64,000 bases of DNA from Micromonospora arida (lineage in GTDB: Bacteria; Actinomycetota; Actinomycetes; Mycobacteriales; Micromonosporaceae), in assembly GCF_003857035.1 (NCBI RefSeq), contig NZ_QGSY01000087.1, positions 31,114 through 95,113 on the forward strand. Direction: 5' to 3'. The position numbers and the translations under genes were made by a program. Shown here in pieces: positions 26,274 through 33,917 of the stretch; within the stretch, counting starts at the first letter, position 1; each line of letters opens with the position of its first letter. A model generated the notes under the pieces. It had not been told where the DNA came from, did no database searches, and saw only the letters and a list, made by a program, of their open reading frames with translations.

Positions 26274-26468
26274 CTACTGGGCGTCCCCTTCGTCGTCTCG
26301 CATCAGAGAGTCGAGGTCCTCAGGGCGTAGCCGCTTGATCTGGGTTTCCAGTTTGCGGCTGTACTGGCGATCGTTGGGATCCATCCCGTTACGGGATCGA
26401 GAACTGCGGCCGTACTGCTTGAGGAAGCCGCCCAGCTCTCGACGTATGCGTTCCCGTCGGCCCGACAT
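26274..26468 (-). CDS. Small conserved hypothetical protein (64 aa)
   Basis: The ATG at 26468 gives 64 residues, highly charged: MSGRRERIRRELGGFLKQY at the start and KRLRPEDLDSLMRDDE at the end, with DPNDRQYSRKLE between. Similar short charged proteins are, from memory, widespread in actinomycetes with unknown function. Predicted all-helical and cytoplasmic. An upstream extension to 26510 lacks support. Confidence 0.6.
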   Translation of the reverse strand: MSGRRERIRRELGGFLKQYGRSSRSRNGMDPNDRQYSRKLETQIKRLRPEDLDSLMRDDEGDAQ

Positions 26469-26519
26469 GGATCGCACTCTAGGACCAAAGGGCGAGCGTC
26501 GCCCTCCCATTACCGCCGT

Positions 26520-26640
26520 CGACAGCAGGCCCAGATCGGCCGTCCGGCGGCGTCGGCGAGGACTTGGACGTTCGCGCCGTGGCGTCCTCGCCGGAGCATT
26601 CCAGCCTCACCCTGGCGACGCAGATTCGTCGGGCAGCCAT
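26520..26640 (-). pseudogene. Transposase remnant (IS5-like DDE)
   Basis: On the minus strand the peptide RHGANVQVLADAAGRPIWA is encoded at about 26584-26528. It resembles the HGMNVQVL-DP-GRL-WAS block near the catalytic core of IS5-type transposases. No start, no further DDE residues and no terminal repeats remain, so this is a fossil. Confidence 0.5.
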
Positions 26641-26677
26641 CAGTTATCGTCGGACAACGACCTGAGAAGGAATCGAC

Positions 26678-26704
26678 ATGCCTCCGTCTCCAACGCTGCG
26701 ATGA
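26678..26704 (+). CDS. Eight-codon leader ORF before the NACHT gene
   Basis: ATG at 26678 is preceded by AGAAGGA at a good distance and encodes MPPSPTLR then TGA at 26702-26704. The TGA overlaps the ATG of the NTPase gene at 26701 as ATGA. The NTPase ATG has no Shine-Dalgarno sequence of its own, so ribosomes probably reach it by termination-reinitiation from this leader. Confidence 0.5.
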   Translation: MPPSPTLR

Positions 26705-28725
26705 CCCGGTCCCGACGACAACAGATACTGCGTTGGACGGCCGCTGTGCTCACAGTGCTCGTCGGCGTAGTTCTCGTGGTCACCGTTATCCGGTTCATCC
26801 CGGCCTACCGGGCCGAGCCGACGCCTTCCGGCCAGTCCGGCTACCTGGGCACGATCCTTGGCGCGGTGGCCCTGCTTGTCGTGATGGTGCAGTGCCTGCG
26901 CTGGCTGGCCCGTCGAGAGGAGCCACTCGGGCTGCTCGCGCGACTGCAACTGAAGGTCGCCAGCGACGTCGCCGCCCGGGCCGCGCAGATGCGCCGGACC
27001 GCGGAGGACATCGACCTGGCGTATGGGGCAGGCGGCGAACCCGATACGACGCTGCGGGCTCTCGCCGACGGGCTGCGGCACCGGCAGACACGGGCGGTCC
27101 TGGTCGCCCACCCCGGTCGCGGGAAGTCGTACAGCACGCTGCGGATCGCGCTGGAGTTGGTCAACGACGATCCGCGGGTACTTCCACTGGTCGTGCCGTT
27201 GAGCCGCTGGACCGGTCAGAACGACATCACGACCTGGCTAGCCGGCTTCGTCGCGGTCGAACTCAACGTATCCCGCCGATCCGCCCGAGAGCTGATCGAG
27301 TCGGGCGACGTGCTGCCCCTGCTCGACGGACTCGACGAACTCTGCAGCACGGAGGAGGCCGTGGAGCCGGCCGAGTGGTTTCTCCAGCGGCTCGTCGAGT
27401 GGCGGCTGCGCGGCAAGCGGCCACCGTTCCTACTCACCTGTCGCCAGACCACCTGGCGGGCGATCCGAGTGGACCTGCGCGAACATCACACGTTGACCGC
27501 GTACACGGTTCGGCCGGTCGGCTACGCCGACGCCACAACCTACCTGTCGCGCTCCATCGGAGGCACCGACCGCTTCCCGGTGGCGGAAAGCCTGGCCGAG
27601 TCGTTGCGGGATGCCGGCCAGGTGAAGGCGCTGAGAAGCCCGTGGCAGCTCAGCATGGTGGCGGAGCTAGCCCGCAACCGGCGGGAGGTTGGCGGTTCCT
27701 CCGGGCAACTGGTCACCGGCGCGGAGGCGGCTGATGTCAGGTCGCTGGTGGCGCGCTACGTGGAATCAGTGGTCCTGACAGGCCCAATGTGGCGCCGCCT
27801 CCGCAACGTCGCAGACCTGTACTGGCTGTCGCGGTACGCGCGCCACTTGGAACACAATCGCGTGACCCAGGCCAGCTTCGCAGGACGGACCTTGCCGTCC
27901 CGCGACATCGTGCTGCACCGACTTTGGCCGATCGCAGGCCGCCGGGCACCACGCATCGTGGACTTCGCCATGTGCGTACTGTTGTCAGCGCCCGGCTTCG
28001 TCTGGCTGGCTCTGTTCCTGTGGCCACGGGGGTGGCTCGGCCGCGGTGTCCTGCTTGTCGGCGCTCTGACCTGGGCGGCGATGCTGGCGCGGACGAGCAC
28101 GAAGCCGTGGGTGCCAGCGGCCACCCCAGACTGGTCCCGGCTAGGCAATCCGCGGTTCTTCCTACCGCAGGCAGCAACGGCCCTGCTCATCGGCGTGGCC
28201 GCCTGGTTGCTCCTTGGCCCGTTGGTCGGGCTGATCGGATTCGCCACGTCGTGGCTCGCGATCGGGCTGACCGTCGGGTTTGGACAGACTTTGGCTACCG
28301 ATGCCCGCCCGGAGATCGTCGGTCCGCTCGGCGTCCTGCGCCACGAGCGCACGGTGTCCCGGCTCTCCGCGGCAGTCGCCTGCCCGGCAGTGGTGTGGGC
28401 CTTCAGTTACACCTGGGGTCTGTGGCCCGGCGCCGTGCTGGGTCTCGGCTATTGCGTAATCGTCGGCGAGACGGTCGCCTGCGCGCTCTGGCGGCGCTAC
28501 CTCGCAATGATCGTCGCCTCGGCGTTCCGGATGCCTCCGGCACCGGCCCGCTGCCTGCAGCGAATGTGCGCGTTCGGCTTCTTGCGCCCAGCTGGCATCT
28601 CGTATCAGTTCCGCCACGACGACCTGCTGTCGCACTTCGCCCACCGGCACGACGCCCGTGAACACCTGCGCCGCGTGAGAGCCCGGACGGGCGCTCGTCA
28701 ACAGGCCAGATCGCCAGTCGAGTGA
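26701..28725 (+). CDS. Membrane NACHT-type NTPase
   Basis: 674 residues from the ATG at 26701. Two N-terminal membrane helices (about residues 10-33 and 48-68) precede a STAND/NACHT NTPase: P-loop AHPGRGKS at 136-143, Walker B VLPLLDGLDEL at 204-214, and a sensor-like FLLTCR near 254. The C-terminal part has several more hydrophobic helices (about residues 430-600) and ends YQFRHDDLLSHFAHRH. Such proteins act as oligomerising switches in signalling or, in several studied bacterial NACHT proteins, antiphage defence. No recognised effector domain is visible. Translation seems coupled to the leader at 26678. Confidence 0.82.
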   Translation: MTRSRRQQILRWTAAVLTVLVGVVLVVTVIRFIPAYRAEPTPSGQSGYLGTILGAVALLVVMVQCLRWLARREEPLGLLARLQLKVASDVAARAAQMRRTAEDIDLAYGAGGEPDTTLRALADGLRHRQTRAVLVAHPGRGKSYSTLRIALELVNDDPRVLPLVVPLSRWTGQNDITTWLAGFVAVELNVSRRSARELIESGDVLPLLDGLDELCSTEEAVEPAEWFLQRLVEWRLRGKRPPFLLTCRQTTWRAIRVDLREHHTLTAYTVRPVGYADATTYLSRSIGGTDRFPVAESLAESLRDAGQVKALRSPWQLSMVAELARNRREVGGSSGQLVTGAEAADVRSLVARYVESVVLTGPMWRRLRNVADLYWLSRYARHLEHNRVTQASFAGRTLPSRDIVLHRLWPIAGRRAPRIVDFAMCVLLSAPGFVWLALFLWPRGWLGRGVLLVGALTWAAMLARTSTKPWVPAATPDWSRLGNPRFFLPQAATALLIGVAAWLLLGPLVGLIGFATSWLAIGLTVGFGQTLATDARPEIVGPLGVLRHERTVSRLSAAVACPAVVWAFSYTWGLWPGAVLGLGYCVIVGETVACALWRRYLAMIVASAFRMPPAPARCLQRMCAFGFLRPAGISYQFRHDDLLSHFAHRHDAREHLRRVRARTGARQQARSPVE

Positions 28726-28861
28726 GCCAGCGAAAATATTAGGAGTTGGTCCCAGGTGTGCCACAACGCCCACCCCTGGGGCGCGCCTCAACGCCCAGCC
28801 GCGCGCAGATGTCGGCTCTTACGGTCTGGGCTTCTTCCCCATCACGTGAACAGACGCAGTG

Positions 28862-29446
28862 TCACGCCGGGCGAACGATGCTCAGCACCTCGGAGACCAG
28901 CGGGCGCAGCTCTGGTGGGTTGTCGTCTGCGCGAAGGTTCAGCAGGGTGATGAAACGGGCGCGGACTCCCGGGTGGTCGTTGGCCAGGAATATGCGCAGG
29001 CCGGTTGCCTGGAAGGCATGCCGCAGGTCGGTGCACGGATCGTTCTCGGCGTCGCTGCCCGTGACGCGCGTGTAACTGCAGTACCAGGCGTCGGCAGCGC
29101 CGATGATCTCGTAATCGGTTCCCGTTCGAAGATATTCGAGCAGCCGGGTCTGGACGCGTCGGCGGCCGAAAGCAGCGAGTGCTGGTCTGATGAGTCGTAG
29201 GGTGTGACTTGGGTCAGGTTCGTAGACGCCCGCGAGCATCAGCGGTTCGAACAACTCCTCGGGCTGCGGCGGTACCGCCTCCTGCATGATCATCCAGGCC
29301 ACGGTGCATTGCCAGCTCCGTCGGGCCTGCGGGTCGTTCCGCTCGTCGCCGGAAGGTGCGAGCGGCGCTGCGAGGTTGAGAAGGTTGAGTACGTCAACAA
29401 GAGACCGTTCGTACCGGTCATAGCGCTCGAAACGACTCTCACCCAC
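28862..29446 (-). CDS. Hypothetical helical protein
   Basis: A GTG at 29446 gives 194 residues; the frame is open to 29497. The sequence is helix-rich with regularly spaced Leu and charged residues (RSLVDVLNLLNLAAPLAPSG, VQTRLLEYLRTGTDYEIIGA, NDHPGVRARFITLLNLRADD), suggesting HEAT-like or other alpha-solenoid structure. No family is recognised. It is divergent from the F420-type oxidoreductase gene at 29563. Bases 28726-28861 hold only a weak CCCAGG/CCTGGG hairpin. Confidence 0.6.
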   Translation of the reverse strand: MGESRFERYDRYERSLVDVLNLLNLAAPLAPSGDERNDPQARRSWQCTVAWMIMQEAVPPQPEELFEPLMLAGVYEPDPSHTLRLIRPALAAFGRRRVQTRLLEYLRTGTDYEIIGAADAWYCSYTRVTGSDAENDPCTDLRHAFQATGLRIFLANDHPGVRARFITLLNLRADDNPPELRPLVSEVLSIVRPA

Positions 29447-29562
29447 GGCCGAGAATCTACATCGGTGTACGTGGCGACCGCAGCCCTGCGCAAGCAAGCA
29501 GTGGGCGCCCGAGACTGTCAGAATCGTGTTGACGGAGCTGGTGCGCGGGGCGAGGAGAAGGC

Positions 29563-29970
29563 ATGAGCGACTGGAACGACAAGATCATCGCAGAGTTTCG
29601 CGCCAACGGTGGGCAGGTCGGCGGTCAGTTCGCCGGCGCCCCGCTGCTGTTGTTGCACACGGTCGGTGCCAAGAGCGGCCAGCCTCGCGTGAACCCGATG
29701 ATGTACCAGAAGGTGGACGGCGGCTATGCCGTGTTCGCGTCCAAGGGCGGTGCGCCCACCAACCCCGACTGGTACTACAACCTGCTCGCTAACCCGAAGG
29801 CCCAAGCCGAGATCGGTACGGACAAGGTCGAGTTGGTCGCCAGAGTTGCCGCCGGGGACGAACGGGAACGGATCTGGAGCGCGCAGAAGGCCGCGTATCC
29901 AGGCTTCGCCGACTACGAGCGGAAGACCACCCGTCAGATCCCAGTCGTCGTATTGGAACCCGGGCAGTAG
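29563..29970 (+). CDS. Deazaflavin (F420)-dependent nitroreductase family protein
   Basis: The 135-residue split-barrel protein has the Ddn/DUF385 signatures LLLLHTVGAKSGQPRVNPM near residue 29 and FASKGGAPTNPDWYYNLLAN near residue 58. Family members bind F420H2 and reduce quinones or nitro compounds at the membrane or in the cytosol. The start is firm: GAGGAGAAGGC precedes the ATG. It is convergent with the gene at 30472-29978. Confidence 0.9.
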   Translation: MSDWNDKIIAEFRANGGQVGGQFAGAPLLLLHTVGAKSGQPRVNPMMYQKVDGGYAVFASKGGAPTNPDWYYNLLANPKAQAEIGTDKVELVARVAAGDERERIWSAQKAAYPGFADYERKTTRQIPVVVLEPGQ

Positions 29971-29977
29971 GGGGACT

Positions 29978-30472
29978 TCAGGCAGTCGTCGTCGGGGCGG
30001 ACCTTTGTGCTGTTCCCGCTCGGGGGCCCATCGCTGATCTGTAGCGACCGGGTGGTTCAGCCCTGCCTCGGATGGGCATCAGCAGGTCGATCCGGTCGTG
30101 GCGGCGGTAGTACTCGATACTGGGGCGAGTGTCGTCTCGATCGCCGAAGCCCGACAACTGTTCAAAGGTCGGGGTGAGCAGGGCATAGGCGGCGGGTTGG
30201 GGACCCCGCACGGTTGCGCTCAGGTAGTGGCCTCCTGGAACGACGCCGGACTGCAGCCCGAGTTGGTCAGGTTCGTCGCCGACGCGGACCTGCACGCAGC
30301 AGCGGTAGATGCCGGAGTCGTCGAACACCCCGAGGAACTTGCGCCCACGCAGCGATCCGAGCACGGTCTCCAGGTGGTCCCAGGCTGGCCCGATCTCGGC
30401 GGACCCGTCCGTGGCGGCCACGAACATGACCGGCGTCTCGGTGCGCTCGACTCGCCTGACCGGTAGTCGCAT
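29978..30472 (-). CDS. Effector-binding (GyrI-like) domain protein
   Basis: The ATG at 30472, with AAGGA upstream, gives 164 residues starting MRLPVRRVERTETPVMF. The pattern of strands (YRCCVQVRVGDEPD near residue 56, GGHYLSATVRGP near 79, YYRRHDRIDLLMPI near 126) resembles the stand-alone GyrI/AraC effector-binding fold, with the typical late Asp-Leu-Leu-Met-Pro-Ile strand. It would bind a small hydrophobic ligand or a partner protein. Family placement is tentative. Confidence 0.65.
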   Translation of the reverse strand: MRLPVRRVERTETPVMFVAATDGSAEIGPAWDHLETVLGSLRGRKFLGVFDDSGIYRCCVQVRVGDEPDQLGLQSGVVPGGHYLSATVRGPQPAAYALLTPTFEQLSGFGDRDDTRPSIEYYRRHDRIDLLMPIRGRAEPPGRYRSAMGPRAGTAQRSAPTTTA

Positions 30473-30720
30473 CTTTGGCCGTCCTTCGGCGTGTGGTCCG
30501 CGTTGCATAGAAGCTACTCAAGGCCTATGACAAAGCGTGACCCGCAGGATCAGGTTCCTACGGTCCGGCCGCCGCGTGTCGATGGGCCAGGTCGACGTAC
30601 GAGGTGGGCGGCTCACGCCGTACTCGTGCTGGCAGGTTGAATGGGCGACCAGCCGGCAGGCACGGGCGATCACTACCTGTTGCTTCTTGGCGGGTGTGCG
30701 GTGACCGTCCACGGGCGGTC

Positions 30721-30800
30721 ATGCCGATCTGGAGCTGTGGTGGCTGCGGCCTGCCCTGGCCCTGCCAGACCCGGAAGCGCGAGCTGCGGGCCGGGTTTGC
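30721..30800 (+). pseudogene. Fragment encoding a PWPC-motif protein
   Basis: ATG at 30721 begins MPIWSCGGCGLPWPC followed by RKRELRAGF. The Cys-x2-Cys and Trp-Pro-Cys arrangement resembles small actinomycete proteins of unknown function that I recall with this motif. The frame continues to 30903 but becomes low complexity and runs through the terminator hairpin at 30840-30870, so the gene is probably broken. The rest of 30473-30839 shows nothing I can support. Confidence 0.3.
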
Positions 30801-30839
30801 GGATCCTCCAAGATCGAGCACCAGCGGAGGGGCCATCCT

Positions 30840-30870
30840 CCCGGGGCGACCGCAAGTTGGTCGCCCCGGG
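30840..30870. terminator. Strong hairpin downstream of the sugar ABC operon
   Basis: A perfect 12-base-pair stem (CCCGGGGCGACC and its complement) with a 7-base loop, 30 bases beyond the stop of the Gfo/Idh gene on the minus strand. It probably ends the leftward transporter operon. Confidence 0.75.
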
Positions 30871-30899
30871 GTTTCGCTCGGCGGATGGCCGGCGTATTC

Positions 30900-32162
30900 C
30901 TAGATCGACGTGGCCGGAGTCAGCTCGACGACGTTGCCGGTAGCGCGGGACCGTTCCGCCGCCCAGACGACTCGGTGTGAGGAGATGCTTTCCTCGGGTC
31001 CGGAGGTGACCAGTGAGCGGTCTCCGGTGGCGACCGCCGCGATGAACGCCTCGATGAGCGCCCCGTCGGCGCCGCCGTGTCCGTCGGCGGCTGAGGCGTC
31101 GCCGTCGGGATCGAGGTCGATGGTCTCGACCGTGTCGGTGAGGAAGTCGTGGACGCGCAGGGTGCGGCCATCTCCCTCGATGCTGCCGAGCGTGCCGAAG
31201 ATTCGCGTCTTGCGGAAGTCGAGCGCGGTGAAGGCCGTCACCGTGAAGGCGACCGTGACGCCACCCTCATATTCGAGGTTGACCACCTGGTGGTCGACGA
31301 CGTCGTTGCGGCCTGTGTAGACGCAGACGCCGTACGGCCCGTCCTCCAGGGCTTTGCGGACGCCCTCCGCGCTGACGTCGTCGGTGAGCACGCCCAGCGG
31401 CCATGCCTCGTGGACGGGGTCACCGAGGAATCGTTCGTAGATCCGGATCGCCGAGTAGGCACACGATCGTTCGACCGGGCAGTCGACGCAGCGCCCGGTC
31501 GCTCCGGCCGGACGGTTCTCCGGCCGGAAGTGGGCGAGGCCGCCGAAGGAGGAGACCCGTCGGACCGGTCGGCCGATGAGGTGGCCGAGCCAGTCGACGT
31601 CGTGGCAGGCCTTGGCGAGCAGCATCGAGGAGGATTCGGCCTCCACCGCCCAGTTGCCGCGCACGTAGCTGTGGGCGTGGTGCCACCAGCCGACAGGCTC
31701 CAGGTGGTCGATGCTGACGATCGCGCCGATCCGCCCGGAGTCGATGAGCCGCTTGAGTGTCTGGGAATAGGGCGTGTATCGGAGTACGTGACAGACGGCG
31801 AGGAGGACGTCGTTGTCGACGGCTGCGGCGACGATGCGTTCCGCCTGCTCGGGCAGCGGCGCCATCGGCTTCTCCAGCAGGATCGCGTAGCCGCGCTCGG
31901 CGAAGGCCACCACCGGCTCGACGTGCGCGCGATCGGGGGTCGCGACGATCACCGCGTCGGCGAGCCGGGGCTGTGCGGCGAGGTCTTCCCACGAGGCGAA
32001 CCGGCGCTCCGCGGGTACGTCGAACTCGTCGGCCAGGGCGATGCGACGGGCGGGATCGGGATCGGCGACAGCTGCGATCGTGGCTCTGGTGGTGGCGGCG
32101 GCGAGCCGCGCGTAGGCCGCACCGCGCGCTCCGGCACCGGCGATCGCCAGTGTGATGGACAT
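30900..32162 (-). CDS. Gfo/Idh/MocA-family oxidoreductase
   Basis: The 420-residue protein has the N-terminal Rossmann motif AIAGAGARGAAYA at residue 6, the family EKPMAPL near residue 97 with the catalytic Lys, and CHDVDWLGHLIG near 184. A Cys cluster, CVDCPVERSCAYSA near residues 225-238, is found in a subset of the family and may bind metal. It would oxidise or epimerise a sugar or sugar acid at the expense of NAD(P). It is the last gene of the ABC transporter operon, 10 bases after the permease. Confidence 0.88.
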   Translation of the reverse strand: MSITLAIAGAGARGAAYARLAAATTRATIAAVADPDPARRIALADEFDVPAERRFASWEDLAAQPRLADAVIVATPDRAHVEPVVAFAERGYAILLEKPMAPLPEQAERIVAAAVDNDVLLAVCHVLRYTPYSQTLKRLIDSGRIGAIVSIDHLEPVGWWHHAHSYVRGNWAVEAESSSMLLAKACHDVDWLGHLIGRPVRRVSSFGGLAHFRPENRPAGATGRCVDCPVERSCAYSAIRIYERFLGDPVHEAWPLGVLTDDVSAEGVRKALEDGPYGVCVYTGRNDVVDHQVVNLEYEGGVTVAFTVTAFTALDFRKTRIFGTLGSIEGDGRTLRVHDFLTDTVETIDLDPDGDASAADGHGGADGALIEAFIAAVATGDRSLVTSGPEESISSHRVVWAAERSRATGNVVELTPATSI

Positions 32163-32172
32163 CAGGTGTCTC

Positions 32173-32979
32173 CTATTTGATGGCGCCGGAAAGGATGCCT
32201 TTGACGAAGTGGCGCTGGAAGAAGAGGTAGAGGATGACCACGGGCACGATGACGATGATCGTTCCGGCGCTGAGCAGCGGGATGTTGCGGCCGTAGGCCT
32301 GGATGAACTTGCCGAGCCCGGACGGCGCCGTACGCATCGCCGGGTCCTGGATGAGGATCAGCGCGAGCAGGAACTGGTTCCACGCCCACATGAAGTAGAG
32401 GAGGCCGAGGGTGGTGAGCGCCGGCCGTGCGGTGGGCAGCAGGACCTCGCGCAGGATCTGCCTGCTGGACGCGCCGTCCATCTCGGCGGCCTCGGTGAGT
32501 TCCGGCGGCAGCGACTCGAAGTGGCTCCGCATCCAGAACACCCCGAACGGCATGAATGCCCCGATGAGCGGCAGGATGACGGCCCAGTAGGTGTTGAGGA
32601 GACCGATCGACTTGAGGTCGTAGTAGAGCGGGATGACGATCGACTCGTACGGCAGGGCCAGACCCAGCATGAGCAATGCGAAGATCGGCCCCCGGACGGC
32701 GAGCCGCATCATCGCCAGCCCGTATCCGGCGAGCGTAGCGAGCACCAGTGCGAGGGGTACGACGCCGAGCGCGATGATCAGACTGGACCGCATGAGGTCC
32801 GCGAAACCGCCGGTCGACCAGGCGTCGACGTAGTTGTGCCACTGCGGGTCCGACGGCCAGGCCAGGCCCGGGCTGAGATTGTCCTGTGGTTGCAGCGACG
32901 CGGCGAGGATCGCGTAGAAGGGGACGAGCACCGAGGCTGTGGCAGCCAGCAGCGACAACCGGGTCAGCGACCGGATCAT
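32173..32979 (-). CDS. Carbohydrate ABC transporter permease (MalG type)
   Basis: 268 residues with six predicted membrane helices. The EAA loop reads EAAEMDGASSRQILREVLLP near residue 157, where the transporter ATPase docks. The sequence before it, PFGVFWMRSHFESLPPEL, is characteristic of CUT1 sugar importers. The start overlaps the stop of the partner permease by four bases. Confidence 0.92.
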   Translation of the reverse strand: MIRSLTRLSLLAATASVLVPFYAILAASLQPQDNLSPGLAWPSDPQWHNYVDAWSTGGFADLMRSSLIIALGVVPLALVLATLAGYGLAMMRLAVRGPIFALLMLGLALPYESIVIPLYYDLKSIGLLNTYWAVILPLIGAFMPFGVFWMRSHFESLPPELTEAAEMDGASSRQILREVLLPTARPALTTLGLLYFMWAWNQFLLALILIQDPAMRTAPSGLGKFIQAYGRNIPLLSAGTIIVIVPVVILYLFFQRHFVKGILSGAIK

Positions 32980-33917
32980 GGCTTCTCCCGGGTGAGGCGG
33001 TTGAGGGCGAACATGACCGCGCAGGTCAACAGGGACAGGACGACGGCGAGCGCACAGGCGGTGCCGACCTGCCCTGCGGTGAAGGTCAGCCGGTAGATGG
33101 CGACACCGGGCACCATGGTCGACTCGCCGGGGCCGCCGCCGGTCATCACGTAGACGACGTCGAAGCTGGCCAGGGCGGCGATCACGGTGACGGTCGCCGC
33201 CACCGACAACTCCCGGCGCAGACCCGGCACTGTGACGTGCCAGAACTCGTGGATCGCGCGGGCGCCGTCGAGCCGGGCGGCTTCGTACAGGGCCGGATCG
33301 ATCTTGCCGATTCCGGAGTAGAGCAGCAGGAAGCAGAGCCCGGTCGAGACCCAGGTCCCGACGACTCCGACCGCAGGGTAGGCCCAGGTGAAGTCACCCA
33401 GCCAGGCCCGGGTGAAGTCGGACAGGCCGACCGCGCGCAGCAGCGCGTTGAAGGGTCCGTCGTCGTCGAAGAACAGCTTCCACACGCTGCCGACCGCGAC
33501 CAGCGGAAGGATCTGCGGCAGGAAGATCACGGTACGGACGAAGGGCATGCCCTTCCAGGGCACGTTCGCGACGAGCGCCGCCAGCACCAGGCCGAAACAG
33601 ATCGGGATGACCGAGTAGAAGAGGATCAGCCCGAAGGCGTGGACCAGGGAGAGCCGCAGCGCCGGGTCGGCCAGGATCTCCCGGTAGTTGTCGAGCCCGG
33701 CCCAGGTGGCGACGCCGATCCCGTTCCAGTCCCAGAACGAGATCCACAGGCTGTGCAGCCAGGGCGCGATCACGAAGGCCGCGTAGAAGAGCAGCGCCGG
33801 TGCGGTGTAGAGCAGCGGTACGAGTCGTGCCCGCGACCGCCGGGCCCGCACCGGCGTCGCGGGTGCGACGACGGTGCGGTCCCGGACGGCCACGCGATTC
33901 GCGAGGCTGTCAGCCAT
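32976..33917 (-). CDS. Carbohydrate ABC transporter permease (MalF type)
   Basis: 313 residues: a cytoplasmic N-terminal arm followed by a helix (LVPLLYTAPALLFYAAFVIA) and six in total. The EAA loop is ALYEAARLDGARAIHEFWHV near residue 208. The end reads ALNRLTREKP. It pairs with the MalG-type permease. Its start lies eight bases inside the end of the binding-protein gene. Confidence 0.92.
   Translation of the reverse strand: MADSLANRVAVRDRTVVAPATPVRARRSRARLVPLLYTAPALLFYAAFVIAPWLHSLWISFWDWNGIGVATWAGLDNYREILADPALRLSLVHAFGLILFYSVIPICFGLVLAALVANVPWKGMPFVRTVIFLPQILPLVAVGSVWKLFFDDDGPFNALLRAVGLSDFTRAWLGDFTWAYPAVGVVGTWVSTGLCFLLLYSGIGKIDPALYEAARLDGARAIHEFWHVTVPGLRRELSVAATVTVIAALASFDVVYVMTGGGPGESTMVPGVAIYRLTFTAGQVGTACALAVVLSLLTCAVMFALNRLTREKP

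Noticed and set aside
26224..26700. N-terminal extension of the NACHT protein
   Set aside because: Residues are Arg/Ser-rich and run antisense to the 64-residue gene and the transposase fossil; the membrane helix begins right after the ATG at 26701.
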